A stretch of 64,000 nucleotides of DNA from G963668605 sp963668605 (GTDB lineage: Bacteria; Acidobacteriota; Terriglobia; Bryobacterales; Bryobacteraceae), in contig OY764903.1 in the NCBI GenBank assembly GCA_963668605.1, positions 248,001 to 312,000 on the forward strand, written 5' to 3'. Under the pieces are notes generated by a model. It saw nothing but the letters and a program-made list of their open reading frames with translations. It did no database searches and was not told the DNA's origin. Below are positions 7,796 to 16,147 of this stretch, piece after piece. The position numbers and the translations under genes were made by a program. Positions within the stretch are counted from its first letter, which is position 1. Every line of letters begins with the position of its first letter.

Positions 7796-8826
7796 TAGCG
7801 CTTTTCAAGTATTCGCTTGATACTTGATAACGCCGACGCCTGGCTATTCCGCGTTTTGCTAACCACGACTCTTCGGATCATTGAACCCGTGAATCCAGTG
7901 AGCCCATTTTGCCGGGATCCCTTTAAGCTGATCAGGAAGAAACCCGCCTTCCGGCTGGCCTGTGTGTCGCGGGCGCAAATGCTTAGATCGAGCGCCACCT
8001 GAAAGTAGTGGCTTGCGTAAAGTTGTTTAATGGCCACCGCATGGGCTTCTCTTCCAGGGCCGCTTGAGTCGTACGTGACCACGTGGTTCAGACGTAAAGT
8101 CGGCTTCATCCCAAAGTTCACGCGCTCCCAGTAGAACATCGACTCCATGTTATGAGCCTCAGCCTTCGGATAGTCGAGTAAGAACTTGTGTAGTTCCGGA
8201 AGGTACGCCGGAAGTGCGTTCGAGCGGTTTAGCAGAGCCCGGAAGTATTTTGAAATATCTACGGGCTGGTCCTGATCGTGATACGGTGCCAGCGCGCCAT
8301 TTCCCGCCTGTTGATACTCCCGTAGAGCAGCGAGTGCCATTTGCTGGATCTCGCGGTTAACCTGGCCTTCGGCGTCTGGTTTTGACCAGTCGATTCTCCT
8401 TCTGAACACCTGGATCGCCTCGGCTGGCAATTGCACGTCACAATCCCCGGCCTTACAATTGCGTAAGTTCCTCACATCGGCGCTTTCGAGTCTGAATCCA
8501 TCCAGGTCTGAAAGGCTGGGCGGCTCCCCAATTTTCTTCACGCCCAGATACTGATGGAGAGAGCCGAGCCTGTTCACATCCATTGCAAGCTTGAGGTATT
8601 CCGCGGGCTCGGCATTCACGTACACAGCGCCGAATACGTAGATTTCGTTCGGATCATCCGAGGGCAGAATCTTGGCCACTGCCCGGCCTTGCTCGATAGA
8701 ACGAATCTCTATATCAGTAAGGTGCGCGTACTTCTTGAAAAAAGTATGCGGTTCACGAGTCTGCTGACTCGCGCACGGCAGGGCCGTGCACAACACCCCA
8801 GTCAGCAGTTGCGCCATTCTCGTCAT
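7795..8826 (-). CDS. secreted hypothetical protein; stop codon at an IS end
   Basis: 343 residues beginning with a signal peptide (MTRMAQLLTGVLCTALPCASQ). No domain was recognised. Visible features are a Cys pair in RNCKAGDCDVQL, a helical middle (residues about 150-240) and a charged C-terminus. The stop TAG at 7795-7797 consists of the TA target plus the first base of the IS630 element, so the true C-terminus might have been at this TA (for example an original TAA or TAG) or might be truncated. It is divergent from the pirin gene with a 191-bp spacer. Confidence 0.6.
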   Translation of the reverse strand: MTRMAQLLTGVLCTALPCASQQTREPHTFFKKYAHLTDIEIRSIEQGRAVAKILPSDDPNEIYVFGAVYVNAEPAEYLKLAMDVNRLGSLHQYLGVKKIGEPPSLSDLDGFRLESADVRNLRNCKAGDCDVQLPAEAIQVFRRRIDWSKPDAEGQVNREIQQMALAALREYQQAGNGALAPYHDQDQPVDISKYFRALLNRSNALPAYLPELHKFLLDYPKAEAHNMESMFYWERVNFGMKPTLRLNHVVTYDSSGPGREAHAVAIKQLYASHYFQVALDLSICARDTQASRKAGFFLISLKGSRQNGLTGFTGSMIRRVVVSKTRNSQASALSSIKRILEKR

Positions 8827-9017
8827 ACTTCATTCACCTCCATCAGCTTAAAACACTCTTGTCCACGACAGATTTGATTTCCATATGGCAGACAGAAAGC
8901 CCGGAGTATTTTCTCCTCCGGCCGCTGGCGCCAACGGCACACCTGCACGCAATGAAGAGAATCTTACGTTTCATCGTTGCTTCGCGCGAGATAGAATCTC
9001 TTTAGGGAGGAGCTAAA

Positions 9018-9920
9018 ATGTCTCTCAGGCCCGTCAAGCGGCTTATCAAGGCCAAGCCAACGATGGAAGGGGCGGGCGTGCATCTGCGCCGCGCGTTCGG
9101 GTTCGGCAATACGTCCGATTTCGACCCGTTTCTCCTGCTAGACGATTTCCGGAATGACATTCCCGAGGATTATTTAGCGGGCTTTCCATGGCACCCCCAT
9201 CGCGGAATCGAGACGATCACCTACGTTCTTGCGGGAACCGTGGAACATGGGGATAGCATGGGGAACCACGGCGCTATCGGCGCTGGCGACGTTCAGTGGA
9301 TGACAGCGGGGCGTGGAATCATCCATCAGGAAATGCCGAAGGGAGATCCAGACGGCCGGATGCACGGTTTCCAACTCTGGGCAAACCTTCCGTCGTCACT
9401 GAAGATGACGGCGCCACGGTATCAAGAGGTGAAGGCACCCGACATTCCTGTGCTCAAAGATGACGACGGGACTGAGGTGCGCATCGTTTGTGGAAGCTTC
9501 TGGGGCAAGAGGGGTCCGGTTGACGGGATCGCCGCCGACCCGATGTATCTCGACGTGATGGTTCCGCCAGGCCTCAGAAAGACGCTCCCGATAGAGACGA
9601 CCCGCCAAGCCTTCGCCTATGTTTTCGGAGGAGCTGGAAAGTTCTGTAACGCATCCGGTCCTCTAGCGGTGCCGACTGAAGGCACCGGATGGTGGGGCCA
9701 CACGCCTCCCGCCGAGGTTGACAACCGTTCGCTCGTACTTTTCGATCAAGGCGATGAGCTTGCAGTTCAGGCGGGCGAAGAGGGGATACGATTCCTACTG
9801 GTATCCGGAAAGCCGTTGCGGGAGCCCGTGGCGTGGTACGGCCCCATCGTCATGAATACCCAAGAGCAGCTACGGCAGGCGTTCGAGGAACTGGACCGGG
9901 GGACGTTCCTCAAGAAGTAG
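9018..9920 (+). CDS. pirin family protein
   Basis: A 300-residue bicupin. The N-terminal cupin has the pirin metal site: FPWHPHRGIETITYVL, HGDSMGNHGAIGAGDVQWMTAGRG and IIHQEMP. The C-terminal half (from about residue 165) has the second, usually metal-free cupin and ends in the pirin-type GKPLREPVAWYGPIVMNT. Bacterial pirins are iron-binding proteins, some with quercetinase activity and others regulating metabolic enzymes; the substrate here cannot be inferred. The start follows AGGGAGGAG 7 bases upstream. It stands alone, with non-coding sequence on both sides. Confidence 0.9.
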   Translation: MSLRPVKRLIKAKPTMEGAGVHLRRAFGFGNTSDFDPFLLLDDFRNDIPEDYLAGFPWHPHRGIETITYVLAGTVEHGDSMGNHGAIGAGDVQWMTAGRGIIHQEMPKGDPDGRMHGFQLWANLPSSLKMTAPRYQEVKAPDIPVLKDDDGTEVRIVCGSFWGKRGPVDGIAADPMYLDVMVPPGLRKTLPIETTRQAFAYVFGGAGKFCNASGPLAVPTEGTGWWGHTPPAEVDNRSLVLFDQGDELAVQAGEEGIRFLLVSGKPLREPVAWYGPIVMNTQEQLRQAFEELDRGTFLKK

Positions 9921-10153
9921 GCCGCGCCGGCTCTCCGCCTTCGCGAACCGCCTGATACGGTTGGGTTTGTCTGATTCGCACTTGCGTTTATTCTGACCGC
10001 GGGGATGCTGCGGCGCTCTCATCTAGTCAAATCCCCTTTCATTCCCGGAATCAACTACTTCCAAGCCCGATTCAGACTGCGGACATCCGTGACACTCTTT
10101 TTCTGGAAACGTGGTTTAGCGCTAATCCGTCCGTCGAAGCAAGGGGATGCAAT

Positions 10154-10843
10154 ATGGTCAAAAAAGCTCACCACTTCCTTGCCCTCTGCACGCCGTTCCT
10201 CCTCTTGCCTTTCTGCGCTTATGCTCAGAAAGATGAGAAGCCGGTTTCCGTCGGTGTGATCGGCGGCGTGCAGTTGAACGATCCTTTCCAGGCCAACGAC
10301 ATCAACGTCCTTGCGCCTTCGAATATTCGCTACTCTTTCGCGAATCACCGCTACGTCATCGGACCCGCCGTGCAGTTCAAACTCCCGCTGCACCTGGGCC
10401 TGGAATTCGACGCGCTTTATCGGCGGTACAGTTACACGTCAAGCACGGGCGGCGTGGACACGATTGCCGATCGAGCCACCGTCGCCAACACCTGGGAGTT
10501 CCCTGTCTTGCTCAAGTTTCGTGTTTTCGGCGGACCGCTCAGTCCGTTCCTCCTGGCCGGACCCAACTTCCGCTACATTGCAGGTGTCAACCAAAACACC
10601 ACGCTCAGAGTCTTTCCTGGGAACCGCGTGAACGCAACTTCCAGCCTCGCTCAGGAGATGGAGAATCGGTTTGCCGCCGGCTTCTCCGTCGGCGGTGGCA
10701 TCAGCGTCGGACCGCGCTACCTTCGTGTGGAGCCTCAGTTCCGCTACAGCCGCTGGGGATGGGAGAATTTCGTCTCTTCACCCGCGGACATTTTTAAATC
10801 CAACAACAATCAGGTGGACTTCTTGCTAGAGCTTCGCTTCTGA
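10154..10843 (+). CDS. outer-membrane beta-barrel protein
   Basis: 229 residues: a signal peptide (MVKKAHHFLALCTPFLLLPFCAYA) followed by alternating amphipathic strands, for example VSVGVIGGVQLND, LGLEFDALYRRYSY and FAAGFSVGGGISVGPRYLRVEPQFRYSRW, ending in VDFLLELRF. The terminal Phe is the usual beta-barrel assembly signal. The overall form is that of an OmpA/PorT-like 8-strand barrel (outer membrane protein beta-barrel domain). No ligand can be inferred. It stands alone between two intergenic regions. Confidence 0.75.
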   Translation: MVKKAHHFLALCTPFLLLPFCAYAQKDEKPVSVGVIGGVQLNDPFQANDINVLAPSNIRYSFANHRYVIGPAVQFKLPLHLGLEFDALYRRYSYTSSTGGVDTIADRATVANTWEFPVLLKFRVFGGPLSPFLLAGPNFRYIAGVNQNTTLRVFPGNRVNATSSLAQEMENRFAAGFSVGGGISVGPRYLRVEPQFRYSRWGWENFVSSPADIFKSNNNQVDFLLELRF

Positions 10844-10897
10844 TATGGCACGTCAGTCGGAATTTTAATTGCCTACGGTGTACCTCCGGCTCATGGA

Positions 10898-10944
10898 AAC
10901 AGCCTGACACGAGCGGTTGGCGGTGTTGGCCAAGGTGTCAGACA
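10898..10944 (-). repeat. REP-like dispersed repeat, copy 2
   Basis: Reverse complement reads TGTCTGACACCTTGGCCAAC, then ACCGCCAACCGCTCG and TGTCAGGCTGTT, sharing the CAACCGCTCGTGTCAGGCTG core with the copies at 486 and 24372. Confidence 0.6.
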
Positions 10945-11420
10945 GCTCTGCAATGTTAGCTGAGTTCGGCAACATTGACCGATCCAAACCAGGAAGAAAT
11001 TACACTCCTACAGGGCAGCATCCAGGCAACAAATTTCTCGCAAGTTCGCTAAATCAATAGCTTCCGTCTGTTTGGTGAGCGGGCTGCAAATAAACACGTT
11101 GGGAGGCCGAACATGCAACTGCTGGATCAGCATGCCGGGAACACGACTCCGGAACAGCTTGGGATGCTCGTCATGAGCACTGTTGCTCCCAGCACCAAAT
11201 GGAACTCTTCGGCCATCCCCATGTGTACTGCAATTCTGCCGGTCTGGAAGGAGAGGAGTAATCCGGAGTCGGCGAGTCTGGATGCCGGACGGGTGCAGCA
11301 CATGGACAGCCCCGGCGTGGGAGCGTCGATGGAATTGACCCACCGGCTGCTCCACGGGACTGGCCCGGGAGGGTCCGGCCTGTTACTCACTGGGCCAAGA
11401 AGCGCGAGAACCACGCCACC

Positions 11421-11620
11421 CGTCGCTACCGCTCCGGGCACCGTTAGCGACCGATTGAGAAGTAGCGCCCATGAAACGGAATGCGCAAAAAGCGTCGCTA
11501 CCGCTCCGGGCACCGTTAGCGACCGATTGCGCGGTGGAAGCGACAGACGGATTCCTAAGCTGTTGATGATCGAGCCGCCCTGATTGTCCGTTAGCGAACG
11601 ATTGCGCGGTGGAACGACAG
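11421..11620 (+). repeat. palindromic direct repeats
   Basis: An identical 37-bp unit occurs at 11421-11457 and 11493-11529. Each unit contains the inverted pair GTCGCTA / TAGCGAC, so each can fold as a hairpin. A partial third copy (from about 11588) shares CCGTTAGCGA(A/C)CGATTG and the following GCGGTGGAA with the second. Spacing is 72 bp, then about 95 bp. Confidence 0.65.
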
Positions 11621-11806
11621 GCGGTGCCGACAGCGACCGGAGGCGCTTCGTTTCCCAGAGCCTGAGGCCAGAGTCACAGATTGTTCAATCCGGCTCCGCC
11701 GGAGGATGGGTTGTTTCAGCACGGCACAACGGTTGAAGAAGAGCTGTTCGGCTTGCCCGCTCAAAGAACCGGCGGGAAAGTCGAGCCCAAGACAGGAGGT
11801 AAGACC

Positions 11807-12826
11807 ATGCAAGAGACCATTCCGACTAACCCACTAGACGGGAGGAGACGCGATCTCCAGGATGAGAACGAACGATCCCTGCACCCGCACGGGGCGCTAT
11901 GGACGGTAATCGTGGTGACCCTGGCGGCCCTGATAGCAGCGGGAGTGTACGGCTACCAGACGGCCGGACCGTATTTCGGCAAGGCGAATCTCGTGCCGGC
12001 GATGCAAGGCAAGCTTGTCGAGGCCGGCCGGCGGATCGATGCGGCGGAAGACGCTCTACGAAACTGGACCAGCCAGCAGGACGCCTGGGCCAAGCGCCTT
12101 GGCGCCGCTGAGGCCAAAATCGATGGCACTCTGCGGGCCGCCCGCAAGCAGGCGGACGAAATCGCCGTCCGGACGCAGCAGCACGTGCAGACGGAACTCG
12201 ACCGGCGCGCGCTAAACCTGGAAACCAAGCTGGACCGGATTCAGTCCGCCCAGCGATTGACGGATACCAATCTGAATAACCTTCAGGAACAGCTAACACA
12301 GATGCAGGCTGCGAACCGCGGCGAGATGGAGAGCCTCCGTGCGGAGTTGCGCCAGTCCAGGGACGCCGGTGACGCTACCCTGGCGAACTTGAATCGCGAG
12401 ATTGCGCGCGTCGACCAGCGGAGCGACCGGAGCAGGAGCGACTTGGAGTCGATCCACCGGAAGGTGGATCGGGAGCGCATCGGGTTTGAGCTGGGCGTGA
12501 ATCACGACCGCGAGCTGGCGCCCGGAGTCAACGTAACCGTGAGCCATACGGATATCTTGCACCAGCGTTTCGACGGCTGGGTGTGGCTGATGCCGGATCG
12601 CAGAACGATCTGGGTCCACGGTCGCGGGCTCCAGCAGCCCTTAACGTTTTTCAACCAGGGCGACGACAGGCCGCGTGAATTGGTGGTCACTCGCGTCACG
12701 AAGTACTCGGTGCTCGGGTATCTGTTGGTGCCGAAAGGCAGTGCCGCCGCGGCTCCAGCCAGCAGCGATGCAGCATCGCACTCCACCGGGACCTTGGCCA
12801 TGTTCGACTCCGAAGGCGGGAAATAG
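11807..12826 (+). CDS. membrane-anchored coiled-coil hypothetical protein
   Basis: 339 residues. ATG 11807 is chosen because AGGAGG lies 7 bases upstream, although the frame is open further 5'. A charged N-terminus leads to one transmembrane helix (WTVIVVTLAALIAAGVYGY, about residues 33-51). Then comes a long heptad-rich coiled coil (about residues 65-230, rich in Ala, Glu, Arg and Gln) and a compact C-terminal domain (ERIGFELGVNHDRELAPGVN to LGYLLVPKG). The topology suggests a periplasmic or surface coiled coil. Function is unknown. It is followed by two exported-protein genes on the same strand. Confidence 0.65.
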   Translation: MQETIPTNPLDGRRRDLQDENERSLHPHGALWTVIVVTLAALIAAGVYGYQTAGPYFGKANLVPAMQGKLVEAGRRIDAAEDALRNWTSQQDAWAKRLGAAEAKIDGTLRAARKQADEIAVRTQQHVQTELDRRALNLETKLDRIQSAQRLTDTNLNNLQEQLTQMQAANRGEMESLRAELRQSRDAGDATLANLNREIARVDQRSDRSRSDLESIHRKVDRERIGFELGVNHDRELAPGVNVTVSHTDILHQRFDGWVWLMPDRRTIWVHGRGLQQPLTFFNQGDDRPRELVVTRVTKYSVLGYLLVPKGSAAAAPASSDAASHSTGTLAMFDSEGGK

Positions 12827-13017
12827 CGATGGATGACATCACGAAATGCGTCATGGGGGACAGGGTTACCTCGCGGTCCCCCGGAGTGAAAATGACACGG
12901 CAGTAAGAATTACACCGATTGTTGCGGCCGCGGCGGCCGGCTCCGGATTCGGAACTGGTTCCGCCAGGCAACTGATCGCCCTGCTGGCCGCCCGGTGATG
13001 AGGAGCGGAATACTCGG

Positions 13018-13392
13018 ATGAAAGTAACACTACTCGCTGCGTTATTGCTGGCCGGCCAAGCGCTGTTCGGTGCGCAGGTTTCCATTGGGATCAGAATCGG
13101 TCCGCCGCCGCCGCCCCGTGTGGTGTACGTTCGGCCTCCAGTACCGGGTCCGGAGTTCCTATGGGTGGAAGGCTACTGGTACCCGGTCGGACGCCAATAC
13201 AGGTGGCACGCAGGCTATTGGACTCGGCCGCCGTACCCCGGCGCCGTCTGGGCGATGCCTCGCTACGATGGCGGGCAATACTTTGAGGGCTACTGGGAAG
13301 GGAATAATGGCCGCATCGGCCACGATCACCACTGGGATCGCCACCGTGATCGGGATTCCCATGGCAGGGGCCACGGCCACGACCACCACTGA
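13018..13392 (+). CDS. YXWGXW-type repeat, His-rich exported protein
   Basis: 124 residues: a signal peptide (MKVTLLAALLLAGQALFGAQ), a proline-rich stretch (GPPPPPRVVYVRPP), then aromatic repeats of the YxWxxGYW kind (EFLWVEGYWYPVG, YRWHAGYWTRPPYPGAVW, QYFEGYWEG). The last 25 residues are rich in His, Asp and Arg (HDHHWDRHRDRDSHGRGHGH), suggesting metal binding. Such YXWGXW/BcpO-like proteins are common in acidobacterial and proteobacterial envelopes and have no known biochemical role. It lies 29 bases before a lipoprotein gene and is probably co-transcribed with it. Confidence 0.7.
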   Translation: MKVTLLAALLLAGQALFGAQVSIGIRIGPPPPPRVVYVRPPVPGPEFLWVEGYWYPVGRQYRWHAGYWTRPPYPGAVWAMPRYDGGQYFEGYWEGNNGRIGHDHHWDRHRDRDSHGRGHGHDHH

Positions 13393-13421
13393 TTGTTCGA
13401 TGCTTTGGAGGTAAAAGTCAG

Positions 13422-14282
13422 ATGAGAACGATATCGATGTGTTCCTTCGCGGTTGTGCTGTGGCTGGCTGGATGCAACCAGCAGCCCAGCCAGTCAATTG
13501 TCCCGGAGGCCTCCGCCGAATTGGGGACGGCTCCAACGGCAGAGGGAGTCAACCGGAACCCCGCGAATCCTGGGCCGGCAGATCACTCCGCGCCACCGGT
13601 TCAAGCAACGCTGCCTCCTCAGACGCTGCCGAATGACGCGGCAAACTCGTCGCGGGCCACAGCCTACACGCCGCATGCGGTTACGCAGGCGGCGCCTGAT
13701 GTGAGCGCCCCCAGTCCGCGACGATCGCCATTTCTGGGTTCGCGTGCGCAGGCCGGCGCCCGTCAATCGGCGGAAATAACGATCCCCGCCAAAACCCGAA
13801 TTCGCGTGCGCCTGGCCGAGAGTCTCGATACCAGGAGCAGCCGGCCTGGACAACGATTCGTCGCCTATCTGGACGAACCCATCGTGTCCGGCGACCGGGT
13901 GGTGGTTCCGAAAGGTGCCAGCTTCAACGGCCGCGTGATCCAGTCGAAGAAATCAGGCCGGCTCAAGGGGCGGGCATACCTCGGTGTCACTCTGGACTCG
14001 TTTCTGTTGCACAGCGCCACCTATTCGATTGCAACCAGTTCGGAGATCCGCACCAGTGGATCACATAAGAAGCGAAACCTCGCCTTTATCGGCGGCGGTT
14101 CGGGCTCCGGGGCGGCCATCGGGGCCGTTGCCGGCGGTGGAATCGGAGCCTTGATCGGAGCAGGTGCAGGCGCCGCGGCTGGAACGACCGGAGCGTTCAT
14201 CACGGGAGGGAAGAACGTGAGGTTACCGGCTGAAACCACATTGGTCTTTTCCCTGCGATCCGCGGTAAAGGTCCGCAGCTAG
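13422..14282 (+). CDS. glycine-zipper lipoprotein
   Basis: 286 residues with a type II signal peptide and lipobox (LWLAGC, Cys 18). A low-complexity Ala/Pro/Ser linker follows (to about residue 105), then a folded segment with IPAKTRIRVRLAESLDT and GDRVVVPKGASFNGRVIQ, and a hydrophobic glycine-zipper region (FIGGGSGSGAAIGAVAGGGI, then GALIGAGAGAAAG) near residues 222-260, ending PAETTLVFSLRSAVKV. Similar acidobacterial lipoproteins are hypothetical. GGAGG lies 11 bases before the ATG. The stop TAG (14280-14282) is formed where a MITE has inserted, so the native C-terminus may be changed by a few residues. Confidence 0.7.
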   Translation: MRTISMCSFAVVLWLAGCNQQPSQSIVPEASAELGTAPTAEGVNRNPANPGPADHSAPPVQATLPPQTLPNDAANSSRATAYTPHAVTQAAPDVSAPSPRRSPFLGSRAQAGARQSAEITIPAKTRIRVRLAESLDTRSSRPGQRFVAYLDEPIVSGDRVVVPKGASFNGRVIQSKKSGRLKGRAYLGVTLDSFLLHSATYSIATSSEIRTSGSHKKRNLAFIGGGSGSGAAIGAVAGGGIGALIGAGAGAAAGTTGAFITGGKNVRLPAETTLVFSLRSAVKVRS

Positions 14283-14428
14283 TGTGCTGCGGCGCAAATA
14301 AAGCGATGTATGGGGCATCCCGCCCTGGCAACTCTTCGTGGCGCACGTACTCGTGCGTGCCGAAACGGCAGGCTGAAGCCCACGCTACGTGGTCGCGAAT
14401 AACCGTCATTCTGCATGGCGCAGACCAC
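14282..14428. mobile_element. MITE related to the IS630 element
   Basis: About 147 bp with ends beginning CTAGTG..CTGCG, as in the IS630 element at 6632-7795: left CTAGTGTGCTGCGGCGC, right (reversed) CTAGTGGTCTGCGCC. TA at 14280-14281 and 14429-14430 is the target duplication. It has no coding capacity. It is best read as a non-autonomous derivative mobilisable by the IS630 transposase. Confidence 0.7.
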
Positions 14429-14509
14429 TAGCGTGGGCGGATGTGTCAATCAAAGCCACCGCCCTCGTGCCGCCTAGCGATGTTGGCGCAACCCCGGGGT
14501 TCCGGAGTC

Positions 14510-14526
14510 CTCGGCCTGAGGCCGAG
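14510..14526. terminator. hairpin between converging genes
   Basis: CTCGGCC / GGCCGAG, a 7-bp perfect stem with loop TGA, just before the end of the minus-strand gene at 14540. There is no clear U-tract, so terminator function is tentative. Confidence 0.35.
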
Positions 14527-14539
14527 CTTCATCAGCTAT

Positions 14540-15628
14540 TCACCGAACAAACCAAGGTCGCGAGGTTGGGTCGTTCTTGAAAAAGTCCATCAGCAGGTTC
14601 ACCACTTTTTCCCGTCCGGACAGGGATGGGTGGGTACGATCAGCGGTCGTCACGTCATCGCGTAGGTATACCAGGCCGTCCTTCCGGCCCTTAACACCGT
14701 CCGCCCACAAATACGGCCCCCAAGCTACCCAGGGAGCGCGCACCGCGCCCTTGGCCGGATCGCAGTTTAGCTCCGGGTTTCCGGCCATCTGGTCCTTGAT
14801 GATCCACTTGATGGCAAACGCGCTCTCGTAGGCGTGTGGTTCGGGGTTCAGCCCGGCAATGGCATAGCCGGCGTAGATGCGGCTGGCCATGTAGGCGATC
14901 TTCAGATTCTGGAACCGGTCGTGCAAGTTGTGCAAGGTCGCGACCAGAAGATCCTGCATCTTTCTTGGCTCGCCGGGAAATGGCCGCCAGGGCCCAAAGT
15001 AGGCCTGCTTGATCCAGACCGCCTGGACCTGCGCCGGAGTCACATGCGCGGCGGCAAGACGCTCGTCGACGACTTTCCAAAATCGCGCCTGCGGCATCGC
15101 CGTGACATCCGCGCCTTGCCCTCCCTGAGCGCCGTCAACGGGTACCAGGTGCGGATTTAGAGTCTTGTCCTCGGCCGCCCGCTTCACAAAGACCTGAAAT
15201 TCCATGGTCGTGTTGGACATGCCTATCGAGAGAAGTACGATCTTCCCGTCCTTGGACTCGCGGCCCTGCGCGTCGCGTGGAACGATCTGCCGGGTAGCCT
15301 CCATCCCCAGTTTCAGGTGAGCCGGCGGGGGCGTATTGACGCCACCAGGATAGAGTCCGCCTTCCTCGCCTTTGTAGGTCCTCTTCCCCAGGTCGCACAG
15401 CGGGACAAGACCAGTAAAGTCGCGCGGAGGGTTGTTCTTGACGTAGTACTCGTTGAACTCCGCCTGAACCTTCTTGATGAATTCCTGCTCTTCGGCGCTG
15501 ATCGGCTCGCCCACGCGCAGGCGCGCACGTACCTCCTCGAACCGGTCCATGGTCTTTGGATCCGGCTGGGCCCAGATCCCGGAGGGAAGCACAAGGAGCA
15601 ACGCAACGATTCCGCAACGGAATTTCAT
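14540..15628 (-). CDS. secreted SGNH-hydrolase-like hypothetical protein
   Basis: 362 residues with a signal peptide (MKFRCGIVALLLVLPSGIWA). Two blocks suggest an SGNH/GDSL fold: VLLSIGMSNTTMEF near residue 130, where the Ser would be the nucleophile, and a C-terminal DRTHPSLSGREKVVNLL near residue 337, with the Asp-x-x-His pair. Between them lies a helical region (ARFWKVVDERLAAAHVTPAQ). It would act in the periplasm or outside the cell as an esterase or carbohydrate deacylase; the substrate is unknown. Homologues in acidobacteria are hypothetical, so the assignment rests on motif placement only. It is divergent from the Oar-like gene with a 519-bp spacer. Confidence 0.55.
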   Translation of the reverse strand: MKFRCGIVALLLVLPSGIWAQPDPKTMDRFEEVRARLRVGEPISAEEQEFIKKVQAEFNEYYVKNNPPRDFTGLVPLCDLGKRTYKGEEGGLYPGGVNTPPPAHLKLGMEATRQIVPRDAQGRESKDGKIVLLSIGMSNTTMEFQVFVKRAAEDKTLNPHLVPVDGAQGGQGADVTAMPQARFWKVVDERLAAAHVTPAQVQAVWIKQAYFGPWRPFPGEPRKMQDLLVATLHNLHDRFQNLKIAYMASRIYAGYAIAGLNPEPHAYESAFAIKWIIKDQMAGNPELNCDPAKGAVRAPWVAWGPYLWADGVKGRKDGLVYLRDDVTTADRTHPSLSGREKVVNLLMDFFKNDPTSRPWFVR

Positions 15629-16147
15629 ATAGCGAAGATTGGCATTTCCGGAGCCTTAAGTCAACGATTGCCGCGCCCAGGAAGTTCGCACGCAGTGAAC
15701 CGTCTGAACCGTATCAGTGATGGGTTCGTATTTGTGGGGCAGCTTGGCAACCGGCGCTCCGGGCGAATTGCGCAATGTAGTAGACTGTCTCCGGAGAAAC
15801 GATGCCATGAGCAACCTCATTGTGGCGATCGCCGATGGTATTTTCTGCTACGACAGCACGGGGGCCGTCGTACAAGTAGCGTAGAAACCCAAAATGAATT
15901 CGAAGGCTGGGCAGAAAATCCCGGCCGCTTCGAATGGGAGCGGCCAGTTCGTGCTGCATTTACTGCCCGCCGACCTGGGCGACAACATTGTGCACAATAT
16001 CAAGCTGGAAGCTGGCGCCGATTGCCTTATTACAACGGTCATCATCGCAGTTTCAATAACGCGGGTTACACCAGGCGTCTCGCCAAACCCATGGCCCAGA
16101 CGCAGTCTGCACTGCGTTTCGAGTTCTGATCGAAAAAGAGAGGGAAC
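15629..16147. other. intergenic region, no gene seen
   Basis: 519 bases upstream of the first Oar-like gene. Short frames on both strands overlap and none has a recognisable domain or a convincing ribosome site. It probably holds the promoters of the two divergent genes. Confidence 0.45.

Larger units (their letters stand above)
10844..11806. other. long intergenic region with repeats
   Basis: About 960 bases without a convincing gene. It contains a REP-like copy (10898-10944) and the palindromic direct repeats at 11421-11620. A 156-codon frame at 11113-11583 has a plausible GGGAGG site but runs through the palindromic repeats and matches nothing recognised, so it is not called. Confidence 0.55.

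Noticed and set aside
11113..11583. A 156-codon gene with a GGGAGG site.
   Set aside because: The frame runs through palindromic repeats in its last third and no domain or signal was recognised; the ribosome site alone is not enough.
11421..11620. Regularly spaced repeats as a CRISPR array.
   Set aside because: There are only two identical units and a partial one, spacing differs, units are palindromic over most of their length, and no cas genes are present.
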